Assembly: GCA_937930495.1 (NCBI GenBank)
Contig: CALGKL010000224.1
Location: 1 to 7,179 of the forward strand
DNA length: 7,179 bases
Direction of reading: 5' to 3'
Source: an uncultured Gloeocapsa sp.
Lineage (GTDB): Bacteria; Cyanobacteriota; Cyanobacteriia; Cyanobacteriales; Gloeocapsaceae
A program made the position numbers and the translations under genes. The notes below the pieces were generated by a model. It had not been told where the DNA came from. It was given only the letters and a program-made list of their open reading frames with translations, and searched no databases. Shown in pieces: positions 1-5,992 of the stretch (position 1 is its first letter; each line of letters begins with the position of its first letter).

Positions 1-1064
1 GAGAGACTAAAACGAATTGAACCGTGTAAGACACTGTATGGTAAGCCCATGGCCCTTAGTACGTGAGAGGGTTCTAAAGATCCAGAAGTACAAGCAGAGC
101 CAGAAGATGCACATATGCCGAATTGATCTAGAGAAAGTAGGATCGCTTCTCCCTCGATATACTTAAATCCGATATTGCTAGTATTTGGTAACCGTTCTCG
201 GGGATGACCATTAACTACGGTATCAGGAATAGTAGCAAGTATGGATTGCTCCAAATAATCCCGTAACTGTTGTTCCTCTCCAACATTAATCAGATGATCT
301 TCAGCTAATTCACAAGCTTTACCCAAGGCGATCATTCCCGGAGCATTTTCCGTTCCTGCGCGACGTCCCCTTTCTTGATGTCCACCTATTAATAAAGGAC
401 GGAAACGAGTCCCACGGCGAACGTATAAAGCACCTATCCCCTTGGGAGCGTGTAATTTGTGACCGGAGAGGGTCAACATATCGATGGTACTTTTTGCCAT
501 ATTCAGAGGGAGTTTACCCACTGCTTGCACTGCGTCTACATGAAAGAGTGCGCCGTATTCTTTGACCATTGCGCCAATTTGTTCAATGGGGAAGACTACA
601 CCAGTTTCGTTGTTAGCATACATCACCGTTACTAAAGCGGTATTACCCGTGAGGGAGGCTTCAAGTTCGCTTAAATCTAACTGACCTTGAGTATTGACGG
701 AAAGATAAGTAACGCTATACCCTTGTTTTTCTAAGTTTTTACAGAGATTCAGTACCGCTGGATGTTCTACCTCTGTGGTGATGATGTGTTTTTTCTCGGG
801 CTGAGCCGTTAAAGCGGCGCGAATAGCTGCATTATCTCCCTCTGTCCCGCAACTAGTGAAAACGATTTCAGCAGGACTTTGAGCACCTAAAAGAGATGCA
901 ACTTGTTCTCTAGCAGTTTGGATAGCTTTACCCACTTGTCCGCCGAAGCTGTGCATACTAGAGGGGTTGCCATAGTAGAGGGTAAGATAAGGCAACATAG
1001 CTGCGAGAACTTCTTCATCGATTCTAGTAGTTGCGTTATTGTCTAGATAAATACAGTCTCTCAT
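1..1064 (-). CDS. nifS: NifS cysteine desulfurase, partial (C-terminus beyond left edge)
   Basis: PLP-dependent cysteine desulfurase that takes sulfur from L-cysteine to build the Fe-S clusters of nitrogenase, usually passing it to NifU. I translated the minus strand from the ATG at 1064: 354 complete codons are visible and the frame stays open to the edge. The start MRDCIYLDNNATT is the classic NifS/IscS N-terminus. Visible key residues are the PLP-stacking H101 (EVEHPAV), PLP contacts D177 and Q180 (HVDAVQ), the Schiff-base lysine K203 (SGHK) and the catalytic cysteine C325 in SSGSACTSGS. The last visible motif, HGSIRFSL, is near the end of the family, so only some 40-50 residues should be missing. 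It starts 8 bases after fdxN with no clear Shine-Dalgarno sequence, as the third gene of the nifB operon. NifS rather than a housekeeping IscS is supported by both sequence and context. Confidence 0.97.
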   Translation of the reverse strand, partial: MRDCIYLDNNATTRIDEEVLAAMLPYLTLYYGNPSSMHSFGGQVGKAIQTAREQVASLLGAQSPAEIVFTSCGTEGDNAAIRAALTAQPEKKHIITTEVEHPAVLNLCKNLEKQGYSVTYLSVNTQGQLDLSELEASLTGNTALVTVMYANNETGVVFPIEQIGAMVKEYGALFHVDAVQAVGKLPLNMAKSTIDMLTLSGHKLHAPKGIGALYVRRGTRFRPLLIGGHQERGRRAGTENAPGMIALGKACELAEDHLINVGEEQQLRDYLEQSILATIPDTVVNGHPRERLPNTSNIGFKYIEGEAILLSLDQFGICASSGSACTSGSLEPSHVLRAMGLPYSVLHGSIRFSL

Positions 1065-1072
1065 GATAGTAG

Positions 1073-1411
1073 TTAGTGTTGAGTAACAATCAGATTAGAT
1101 AGTTTTTCGGCGTAGAAATCAAACCAATTTCGCCAATACAATTGTTTTTGTCGGTTTTTGAGGTTTTGCACCAAACTGTCATAACGAGAGAACCATGATT
1201 CCCAATAATCGCTATTGGTGCGCAAGGGAAGACATCCTTGATTGGTGGGACAGACGGAGGCACATTGAGGAGTACCATAAAAGCCTGTACAGTTGTTACA
1301 AAGGGAGGAGTCTATATATACTCCTTGTTGGTTGGTTTTGATTGCACCCGTGGGACATGATGACTGACAACGATGACACTGAATACAATTTTTTGTAATA
1401 TAGTAAGACAT
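1073..1411 (-). CDS. fdxN: FdxN, nif-associated 2[4Fe-4S] ferredoxin
   Basis: A 112-residue bacterial-type ferredoxin. The first cluster motif is C9-x2-C12-x2-C15-x3-C19-P. The second is C38-x2-C41-x8-C50-x3-C54-P, with the longer insertion between its second and third cysteines typical of the nif-linked group. An extra cysteine, C60, follows. The C-terminal half (about residues 62-112) is rich in Trp, Tyr and charged residues and carries no further cluster motif; I recognise no separate domain there. The gene lies between nifB (6-base gap) and nifS (8-base gap), which is the conserved cyanobacterial order. FdxN-type ferredoxins are thought to supply electrons to NifB during NifB-co synthesis; that role is family knowledge and is not shown by the sequence. 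The reading frame is intact, with no excision element inserted. Confidence 0.95.
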   Translation of the reverse strand: MSYYITKNCIQCHRCQSSCPTGAIKTNQQGVYIDSSLCNNCTGFYGTPQCASVCPTNQGCLPLRTNSDYWESWFSRYDSLVQNLKNRQKQLYWRNWFDFYAEKLSNLIVTQH

Positions 1412-1417
1412 AGTCGT

Positions 1418-2836
1418 TTAACCATTACCAACTAGGTTTGTGAGATAACTTTCATAGAAGTCTAAGGCGATTTTATCGATGAGGTCGTATCCTTCTACCG
1501 GTTGTATTCCTGCTTGGCGCAGTCTTTCTTGAGGACAAGGTCCTATTTTGGCTGAGAGAACTGCTTGACAGTCCGAGATAGTCTGGATAATCGCTTCTAG
1601 GGTTGCTTCTTCACCGTAACCACTTTGACAATAGTGATCTATCTTGCGATGTCCGACGAATTTAACATCGATTCCATCTACTTCATAGATTTGGAATTCT
1701 TTAGCGTGACCAAAATGTTGATTAACGATTCTTTGTCCTTTGGTAGCTACAGCGACGAGAATTTTAGGTCCTGCAACTTTAGCCACTTGAATTGCTCTTT
1801 CGACTAACTGTTTTTCTTGGGTTTTTTTGATGTTAGCCTGGACTTCTTGGCGTTTTTGGAGATCATACTCTGGATTCATCTCCATAAATTTATCTTTAGT
1901 AAATTCTTGGGAGCGATCCTCACCGAGTAAACCGACCGCATCAGCGCGACATTGACGACAGTGACGCATGATTTTCATGTTACCGGAACATTGATCTTGA
2001 ACGGACTTGAGTTCTTTTGGTGTCGGTCCTCTTTGTCCATTTAAACCAAAGTATGTACCGTGTTCGGGAGCGCTAATCAAGGGCATGATATTGTGTATAA
2101 ATGCACCTTTGGAGCGAATTACTGCGTTAACTTCGACTAGGTGTTCGTCGTTGATTCCAGGAATCATGACCGAGTTAACTTTACAGAGAATATCTGCTTC
2201 TCTGAGCAAGTCTAAACTTTCCATTTGACGCTCGTGGAGAATTTTAACTCCTTCAATTCCTTTGTAACGGCGATTGCGCCAACGTACCCAGGGGTAGATC
2301 TTCTCGCCAATAGCTGGGTCAACCATATTAATAGTTAGGGTGACGTGATCAACGTTTAATTCTTTGATCTTGTCTATATAATCTGGTAACATTAACCCGT
2401 TGGTGGATAAACACAGTTTGAGATCCGGTGCTTTCTCGGCGATTAGTTCAAAGGTACGAAATGTTTGTTTAGGATTGGCGAGAGGATCTCCGGGTCCGGC
2501 TATTCCTAGTACGGTCAATTGGGGGATTTTACCGGCGATAACTAGAACTTTATGAGCTGCTTCCTCTGGTTTGAGGACTTCGCTAACTACTCCTGGACGG
2601 CTTTCGTTAGCACAGTCATACTTGCGATTGCAATAGTTACATTGAATATTACAAGCAGGAGCGACAGCAACGTGCATCCTGGCATAATGATGATGTGCCT
2701 CTTCACTATAGCAGGGATGTTTTTCAATCCGCTCTAGTGTTCTTTGCTCCATACTAGGGGTTGTTCCTGTTTTAGTGGTGCTACTGCAACCACAATTTTT
2801 ACTAGATGTTGTTGTTGGTATGATTGTGCTGGTCAT
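1418..2836 (-). CDS. nifB: NifB, radical SAM FeMo-cofactor core synthase
   Basis: Builds NifB-co, the 8Fe-9S-carbide core of FeMo-co, using SAM-derived carbide. At 472 residues it has the usual length for NifB carrying a C-terminal NifX/NafY-like domain. The N-terminal tail includes a small cysteine motif (C15-G-C17). The HPC motif (H40-C42) comes next, then the radical SAM cluster motif C62-x3-C66-x2-C69. [12 protein letters not shown] (111-122) is the SAM-binding glycine-rich stretch. RHCRQCRAD (291-299, C293 and C296) supplies ligands for the precursor clusters. About residues 355-465 form the dinitrogenase iron-molybdenum cofactor-binding domain, with HFGHAKEF at 374-381. It is the first gene of the minus-strand operon; the ATG at 2836 follows AATAAG, a poor ribosome-binding site. 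No key residue is missing. Confidence 0.98.
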   Translation of the reverse strand: MTSTIIPTTTSSKNCGCSSTTKTGTTPSMEQRTLERIEKHPCYSEEAHHHYARMHVAVAPACNIQCNYCNRKYDCANESRPGVVSEVLKPEEAAHKVLVIAGKIPQLTVLGIAGPGDPLANPKQTFRTFELIAEKAPDLKLCLSTNGLMLPDYIDKIKELNVDHVTLTINMVDPAIGEKIYPWVRWRNRRYKGIEGVKILHERQMESLDLLREADILCKVNSVMIPGINDEHLVEVNAVIRSKGAFIHNIMPLISAPEHGTYFGLNGQRGPTPKELKSVQDQCSGNMKIMRHCRQCRADAVGLLGEDRSQEFTKDKFMEMNPEYDLQKRQEVQANIKKTQEKQLVERAIQVAKVAGPKILVAVATKGQRIVNQHFGHAKEFQIYEVDGIDVKFVGHRKIDHYCQSGYGEEATLEAIIQTISDCQAVLSAKIGPCPQERLRQAGIQPVEGYDLIDKIALDFYESYLTNLVGNG

Positions 2837-2899
2837 CTTATTGTTTATTGAATTCCGTGAGCAGTGATGACTGAGAGGTTTGTTGATTTCGTTATAGCA

Positions 2900-2905
2900 G
2901 TTATA
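2900..2905 (-). promoter_or_regulatory. Candidate -10 element for nifB
   Basis: Minus-strand TATAAC, overlapping TAACTG (2903 down to 2898). It is aligned by spacing with TTTAAC upstream of nifP. If it is real, transcription would begin near 2893 and give a nifB leader of roughly 55-60 bases. A second TATAAC at 2896-2891 on the same strand is an alternative. Confidence 0.4.
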
Positions 2906-2938
2906 TCATCCGGTTTTTTACCGACTGTGCCGAGGGGT

Positions 2939-2960
2939 TGAGTTCAAATTATTGTACTCA
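2939..2960 (-). promoter_or_regulatory. Inverted-repeat activator site upstream of nifB (CnfR-like, inferred)
   Basis: TGAGTTCAA (2939-2947), a 4-base spacer ATTA, then TTGTACTCA (2952-2960): the arms match as an inverted repeat at 8 of 9 positions. It lies about 100 bases upstream of the nifB start and 33 bases upstream of a TATAAC -10-like hexamer on the minus strand. No TTGACA-like -35 lies between them, as expected for an activator-dependent promoter. CnfR (PatB), the ferredoxin-domain regulator of cyanobacterial nif genes, is the best candidate binder because it is known to activate nifB and nifP. I cannot confirm its consensus from the sequence alone. Confidence 0.6.
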
Positions 2961-2967
2961 TCTAGGT

Positions 2968-2976
2968 TGTACTTAA
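2968..2976 (+). promoter_or_regulatory. Extra half-site TTGTACTTA
   Basis: This is an 8 of 9 match to TTGTACTCA, in the same orientation as the right arm of the nifB-proximal inverted repeat and 16 bases away from it. It may be an auxiliary contact for the same regulator. Confidence 0.35.
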
Positions 2977-3048
2977 TTTCTGAAACCCTGACTGAGTAAA
3001 TGTTTAAGAAAATAATCAAATCTTTTTTGGTACAGGGAACAAGTATTT

Positions 3049-3108
3049 TTGAGCTTAGGCTTAGGTATTTTACTCGTTAACAACCTCTATTTTTGCACTC
3101 AAGCTCAA
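3049..3108. repeat. Inverted repeat TTGAGCTT / AAGCTCAA
   Basis: The perfect 8-base arms at 3049-3056 and 3101-3108 are separated by 44 bases. The right arm directly follows and overlaps a TTGCACTCA half-site (3093-3101). The wide loop argues against a terminator. It could be a pair of protein-binding half-sites or chance. Confidence 0.4.
3093..3101 (+). promoter_or_regulatory. Half-site TTGCACTCA, copy 1
   Basis: It matches TTGTACTCA except for C at position 4, and has the same orientation as the nifP-side copy. It has no TAACTG element 35 bases downstream, so it does not look like a promoter on its own and may be an auxiliary site. Confidence 0.4.
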
Positions 3109-3166
3109 TGCTAGATACTCTGGGGATTCGGTAGGGTTTTCCCCTAGGGTAATTCTACTACCTTGA

Positions 3167-3175
3167 TTGCACTCA
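3167..3175 (+). promoter_or_regulatory. Half-site TTGCACTCA, copy 2
   Basis: It is identical to the copy at 3093, starting 74 bases further on. At the 35-base position downstream there is only AACTAG, so the promoter block is not repeated here. Confidence 0.4.
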
Positions 3176-3186
3176 GTGGGGGAAAA

Positions 3187-3229
3187 TGGAGAAGTTATCC
3201 ACATGTCCTCAACTAGGTTTACTTCTCCA
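3187..3229. repeat. Inverted repeat TGGAGAAGT / ACTTCTCCA with DnaA-box-like word
   Basis: The perfect 9-base arms (3187-3195 and 3221-3229) enclose 25 bases. The left arm runs into TTATCCACA (3195-3203), identical to the strict E. coli DnaA box. There is no T-run after the right arm, so it is not an intrinsic terminator. Its role is unknown. Confidence 0.5.
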
Positions 3230-3286
3230 AAGCTCTCACGAAATTCAATTTATGTATCTAATTTAACAGATTGTTGTCAAAGAAAA

Positions 3287-3295
3287 TTGTACTCA
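3287..3295 (+). promoter_or_regulatory. Activator half-site upstream of nifP (CnfR-like, inferred)
   Basis: TTGTACTCA is identical to the right arm of the nifB-side inverted repeat. A degenerate left arm, TGTTGTCAA (3272-3280, 5 of 9), precedes it at a 6-base spacing. Exactly 35 bases later lies TAACTG (3331-3336), the same spacing as on the nifB side. It probably serves the nifP operon. Confidence 0.55.
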
Positions 3296-3328
3296 CTCAA
3301 AAATAGTAGGGGTAATTAGGTTGAAAAG

Positions 3329-3334
3329 TTTAAC
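3329..3334 (+). promoter_or_regulatory. Candidate -10 element for nifP
   Basis: TTTAAC, followed by TGATAAG, is aligned with TATAAC upstream of nifB when the two half-sites are superimposed. Transcription would begin near 3341, leaving a leader of roughly 335 bases before nifP. A more proximal promoter therefore cannot be excluded, although I see no well-spaced -35/-10 pair closer to the gene. Confidence 0.35.
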
Positions 3335-3677
3335 TGATAAGGATTTGAGCTATTTTATTTTCACTTGTCAATGATTGCTCAATGAATAGGGGATAAATTA
3401 AGCTGAAACCCTGTCTGGGATTAGCATAGAGTTGAGTAGATAAATACTGATACCTCACCCCAGAAATACTCATTCCCTAGCCCACAAATAATCGTCCCCC
3501 TACCCCTAAAATTTTTCTGGAGATGTCTCTAAGAGTTACCCACACTGAAAAAGTGGTTAATGAGTAGAAGCTAAATGAATTTCGATGAGTTTGACCTAGA
3601 GTTGTGGCTCAGCTCAATTTAGAGAACTTGTTATAAGCAATAGAATATCGATTTATTGATTCTGTTTATCGAATTCA

Positions 3678-4385
3678 ATGCAAGAATCTATTAGTCTTAA
3701 AAATAATCAAACGGGATATTTAACGAAAATCATTGCCGCTTTTACTAGTAGTCAATGGCTAGAAACCATCGCTGCTGATTTTCAAATCATCTTTGAGCGA
3801 GATCCAGCCGCTCGTAATCAGCTTGAGGTTATATTCTGTTATCCTGGTTTCCACGCTCTCTTATTTCATCGTCTAGCTCATTGGTTGTATAACAAGCAGG
3901 TAGCTTTTTTACCTCGCTTTATCTCTCATCTAGCTCGGTTTTTAACCGGGATTGAAATTCATCCCGGTGCAATCATCGGTAAAGGTGTATTTAAAGACCA
4001 CGGTATGGGAGTAGTCATCGGAGAAACCGCAATTATTGGTAACTATTGTTTAATTTATCAAAACGTGACTCTCGGAGGAACTGGTAAAGAAACTGGTAAA
4101 CGACATCCTACCCTCGGTGAACAAGTGGTAGTAGGCGCGGGAGCTAAGGTCCTCGGTAATATCCAAATTGGTGATCGGGTGCGCATTGGTGCGGGTTCGG
4201 TGGTCCTCAGAAATGTACCCAATGGTTGTACTGTGGTGGGGATACCGGGTCGGATTATCTCTCCCACTGGTCAAGGTTGTCCTCTAGAACATGGAAAGTT
4301 ACCAGATGTGGAGGCTACGGTGGTGGGTTTATTAATGGATCGGATCGCCAAACTAGAACAAACAGTTAGGGAGTTAACCCCATGA
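3678..4385 (+). CDS. nifP: NifP, nif-associated serine O-acetyltransferase
   Basis: Transfers acetyl from acetyl-CoA to L-serine, making O-acetylserine for cysteine synthesis. In a nif cluster it is thought to raise the cysteine supply for NifS-driven Fe-S assembly. The protein is 235 residues. An N-terminal helical part includes the substrate-binding RDPAA (D42). The left-handed beta-helix of hexapeptide repeats spans about 92-190, with the catalytic DHG (H108) in KDHGMGVVIGETA and a second active-site histidine H143 (KRHP). The N-terminal domain is shorter than in E. coli CysE. The C-terminal tail (about 210-233) is amphipathic, possibly a short coiled coil, and ends RELTP rather than in isoleucine. 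The ATG at 3678 lacks a Shine-Dalgarno sequence. The stop overlaps the nifV start (ATGA). Sequence alone would allow a housekeeping cysE; the context makes it nifP. Confidence 0.93.
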   Translation: MQESISLKNNQTGYLTKIIAAFTSSQWLETIAADFQIIFERDPAARNQLEVIFCYPGFHALLFHRLAHWLYNKQVAFLPRFISHLARFLTGIEIHPGAIIGKGVFKDHGMGVVIGETAIIGNYCLIYQNVTLGGTGKETGKRHPTLGEQVVVGAGAKVLGNIQIGDRVRIGAGSVVLRNVPNGCTVVGIPGRIISPTGQGCPLEHGKLPDVEATVVGLLMDRIAKLEQTVRELTP

Positions 4386-5518
4386 GTCAAATTCGGATTA
4401 ATGATACGACTTTGCGAGATGGTGAACAAGCAGCGGGAGTAGCTTTTAGTAAAGCAGAAAAAATCGCTTTAGCTCGTTTTATGGATGCGATCGGGATTCA
4501 TGAGTTAGAGGTGGGTATTCCGGCGATGGGAAGTGAGGAGGCTGAGGCGATTTTAGCGATAACCCAATTGGGTTTGAGCACAGATTTAATCGGTTGGAAT
4601 CGGGCGAAGCGCTCGGATATCGAAGCATCAATAAAATGTGGTCTCCAAAGAGTCCACATCTCTATCCCTGTTTCAGATATTCAAATCAAAGCTAAGTTTC
4701 AAGGTAATTATGATTTAGTCTGGAAAAGTTTACGGGATACGATTAATTTTGCTCTCGATCGAGGTTTATACGTAGCAGTAGGGGGTGAGGATTCTTCCCG
4801 CGCTGATCCTAGTTTTCTTTTAGATATGGCTTTAGCTGCTCAAAATTGGGGGGCAAGTCGTTTCCGTTTCTGTGATACCGTGGGAATACTCGACCCGATG
4901 ATGATCACCGAAAGAGTAAGTTATCTGGTAAGTTGGCTAGATATTCCGGTAGAAATGCACACCCATAATGATTTAGGGTTAGCCACTGCTAATGCTTTAG
5001 CAGGAATAAGAGCTGGTGCAACTTCGGTGAATACTACTGTCAATGGTCTGGGAGAGAGAGCGGGAAATGCTGCTCTAGAAGAGGTAATTATGGCTCTCAA
5101 GCAGATTTATCAGATTGATTTGGGGATCAATGTGCGTAGATTTCCAGAGTTATCCCAAATGGTAGCTCGGGCTTCGGGTAGCTTTGTTCCTCCCTGGAAG
5201 GCGATCGTCGGGGAGAATGCTTTCGCTCATGAATCGGGTATTCATGTCCATGGTATTCTGCAAAATCCCTACACCTATGAGTTATTTGATCCTCAAGAGG
5301 TGGGAAGAGAAAGACGAGTTGTTCTTGGTAAACATTCGGGAAGACACGGGATTGTTAAAATCTTAAAGGAGTTAGGTATTTTTTTAACATCAGAAGAAAC
5401 TCAGCAGGTTTTAGCAGAAGTCAAAGATTTATCAACCCAACTCAAACGTGGTTTAACTACGGATGAGCTAATTAATATAGTCAAATCAAGGAGAGAAATT
5501 GCTCATGGGGTTAATTAG
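4382..5518 (+). CDS. nifV: NifV, homocitrate synthase
   Basis: Condenses acetyl-CoA with 2-oxoglutarate to give homocitrate, the organic ligand of FeMo-co. At 378 residues it has normal length for the family and a DRE-TIM barrel fold. The N-terminal signature NDTTLRDGEQ (7-16) holds catalytic R12 and metal ligand D13. EMHTHNDLGLA (191-201) gives metal ligands H193 and H195. VNTTVNGLGERAGNAALEEV (217-236) gives N229. HESGIHVHG (283-291) and LGKHSGRHG (315-323) are the usual C-terminal landmarks. The ATG overlaps the nifP stop by 4 bases, and a purine-rich AGGGAG (4368-4373) lies 8 bases upstream, suggesting coupled translation. A 2-isopropylmalate synthase is the main alternative, but the length and nif context favour NifV. 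Confidence 0.96.
   Translation: MSQIRINDTTLRDGEQAAGVAFSKAEKIALARFMDAIGIHELEVGIPAMGSEEAEAILAITQLGLSTDLIGWNRAKRSDIEASIKCGLQRVHISIPVSDIQIKAKFQGNYDLVWKSLRDTINFALDRGLYVAVGGEDSSRADPSFLLDMALAAQNWGASRFRFCDTVGILDPMMITERVSYLVSWLDIPVEMHTHNDLGLATANALAGIRAGATSVNTTVNGLGERAGNAALEEVIMALKQIYQIDLGINVRRFPELSQMVARASGSFVPPWKAIVGENAFAHESGIHVHGILQNPYTYELFDPQEVGRERRVVLGKHSGRHGIVKILKELGIFLTSEETQQVLAEVKDLSTQLKRGLTTDELINIVKSRREIAHGVN
5488..5493 (+). promoter_or_regulatory. Shine-Dalgarno AAGGAG for nifZ, inside nifV
   Basis: AAGGAG is the strongest ribosome-binding sequence in the window. It lies 5 bases before a TTG at 5499 and 11 bases before the ATG at 5505, so it does not by itself decide which start nifZ uses. 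Confidence 0.6.
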
Positions 5519-5783
5519 AGTTGATCCAATCGAATTAAATGACCCCCCCATCTTTGCGATGGAAGAAAAGGTCAGATTACGTAAAATGATCCGCAATGAT
5601 GGAACTTTTCCAGGTAAGGATATCGGTGTGACTCTGGCTAAAAAGGGAGAAATTGGTTATGTAGTTAGTATTGGTACTTATCTACAAAGTTATTATATCT
5701 ATGGGGTGCATTTTCTCGAGAGTAATCTTGTGATTGGCTGTCGTAGTAAAGAGTTAGAATCAGTTACAGAAGAGGAAATTTAA
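5505..5783 (+). CDS. nifZ: NifZ accessory protein
   Basis: A small protein of 92 residues from the ATG at 5505, matching the NifZ family: the core KVRLRKMIRNDGTFPGKDIG, then LAKKGEIGYVVSIGTYLQ, then YIYGVHFLE. In Azotobacter and Klebsiella, NifZ assists P-cluster maturation of the MoFe protein; its exact role in cyanobacteria is less clear. It overlaps the nifV end by 14 bases and nifT follows after 2 bases, so translation is probably coupled. A TTG at 5499 in the same frame would add two residues and sits closer to the AAGGAG site. I chose ATG as the commoner start, but the alternative is real. A run of seven C (5543-5549) lies early in the gene. Confidence 0.92.
   Translation: MGLIRVDPIELNDPPIFAMEEKVRLRKMIRNDGTFPGKDIGVTLAKKGEIGYVVSIGTYLQSYYIYGVHFLESNLVIGCRSKELESVTEEEI
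5771..5776 (+). promoter_or_regulatory. Ribosome-binding site for nifT, inside nifZ
   Basis: AGAGGA lies 9 bases before the nifT ATG, within the last codons of nifZ, consistent with translation of nifT directly after nifZ. Confidence 0.5.
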
Positions 5784-5785
5784 CC

Positions 5786-5992
5786 ATGAAGGTAATGTTA
5801 AGACGCAACAAAGCAGGACATTTAATCGTTTATGTTGCCAAAAAAGATTTAGAAGAAGAAGTGGTTAACTCTACTGAAACTAGGGAGGGAACTGTTGTGA
5901 CTTTAGCTAATGGTTGGGAGTTAGAGTTTTCAGATTTTAAATTCAGTGAAGATTTAGTACTTCCGCAAACCTTGGAAGCAAAAAGACTTTAG
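5786..5992 (+). CDS. nifT: NifT/FixU family protein
   Basis: A 68-residue protein with the NifT/FixU pattern: [24 protein letters not shown], then a [12 protein letters not shown] beta segment and a short acidic-to-basic tail. The length is normal for the family. Its function is not established; knockouts in other diazotrophs are reported as mild. It is soluble, with no membrane segment, cysteine or known catalytic motif. It begins 2 bases after nifZ and is the last gene of the nifP operon. Its TAG stop (5990-5992) overlaps the stop of the opposing coaBC, so no space remains for a terminator between the two genes. Confidence 0.92.
   Translation: MKVMLRRNKAGHLIVYVAKKDLEEEVVNSTETREGTVVTLANGWELEFSDFKFSEDLVLPQTLEAKRL

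Larger units (their letters stand above)
2980..3417 (+). repeat. Direct repeat pair, CTGAAACCCTG(A/T)CTG
   Basis: The 15-base units at 2980-2994 and 3403-3417 match at 14 positions, differing only by A versus T at the twelfth base. A TGAGTA word follows at 2994-2999 after the first unit, and another at 3433-3438 after the second. The copies lie on either side of the middle of the control region, in the same orientation. No function is recognised. Confidence 0.6.
2837..3677. promoter_or_regulatory. Divergent nifB/nifP control region, non-coding
   Basis: These 841 bases separate the starts of two divergent operons and hold no convincing coding sequence. The region is AT-rich with short runs of G and C. 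It contains several copies of a TTG(T/C)ACTCA half-site, two promoter-like blocks with identical internal spacing, two inverted repeats with arms of 8-9 bases, and one direct repeat of about 15 bases, all listed separately. From the region near 3341 to the nifP start I see no gene, only an apparently long leader. No tRNA or recognisable structured RNA was seen. Confidence 0.8.

Noticed and set aside
1..60. Possible frameshift at the end of visible nifS
   Set aside because: Careful re-reading gives GLPYSVLHGSIRFSL in one continuous frame, with 1064 bases equal to 354 codons plus two bases, so the gene is intact as far as seen.
1090..1278. Small minus-strand frame inside fdxN
   Set aside because: It is in another frame of a clear ferredoxin gene, with no family resemblance or ribosome-binding site.
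3132..3149. Hairpin or terminator TAGGG-TTTT-CCCCTAGGG
   Set aside because: The stem is 5 bases with the T-run in the loop. The overlapping CCCTAGGG palindrome is short, and no transcript is expected to end there.
3149..3161. Possible NtcA site, GTA-ATTCTAC-TAC
   Set aside because: The spacing is 7, not the required 8 bases, and no suitably placed -10 was seen. GTAN8TAG at 3306-3319 and GTAN8AAC at 3254-3267 are also off consensus. NtcA may act on nif indirectly.
3195..3544. Replication origin suggested by DnaA-box-like words (TTATCCACA at 3195, TTACCCACA at 3536)
   Set aside because: There is only one exact box and no cluster of them, no AT-rich unwinding element, and no dnaA or dnaN gene nearby. 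A one-mismatch word, CTATCCACA, also occurs inside coaBC at 6137, showing such matches arise by chance.
4050..4274. Minus-strand open frames opposite nifP
   Set aside because: They are antisense shadows of the conserved hexapeptide-repeat coding sequence and have no recognisable protein features.
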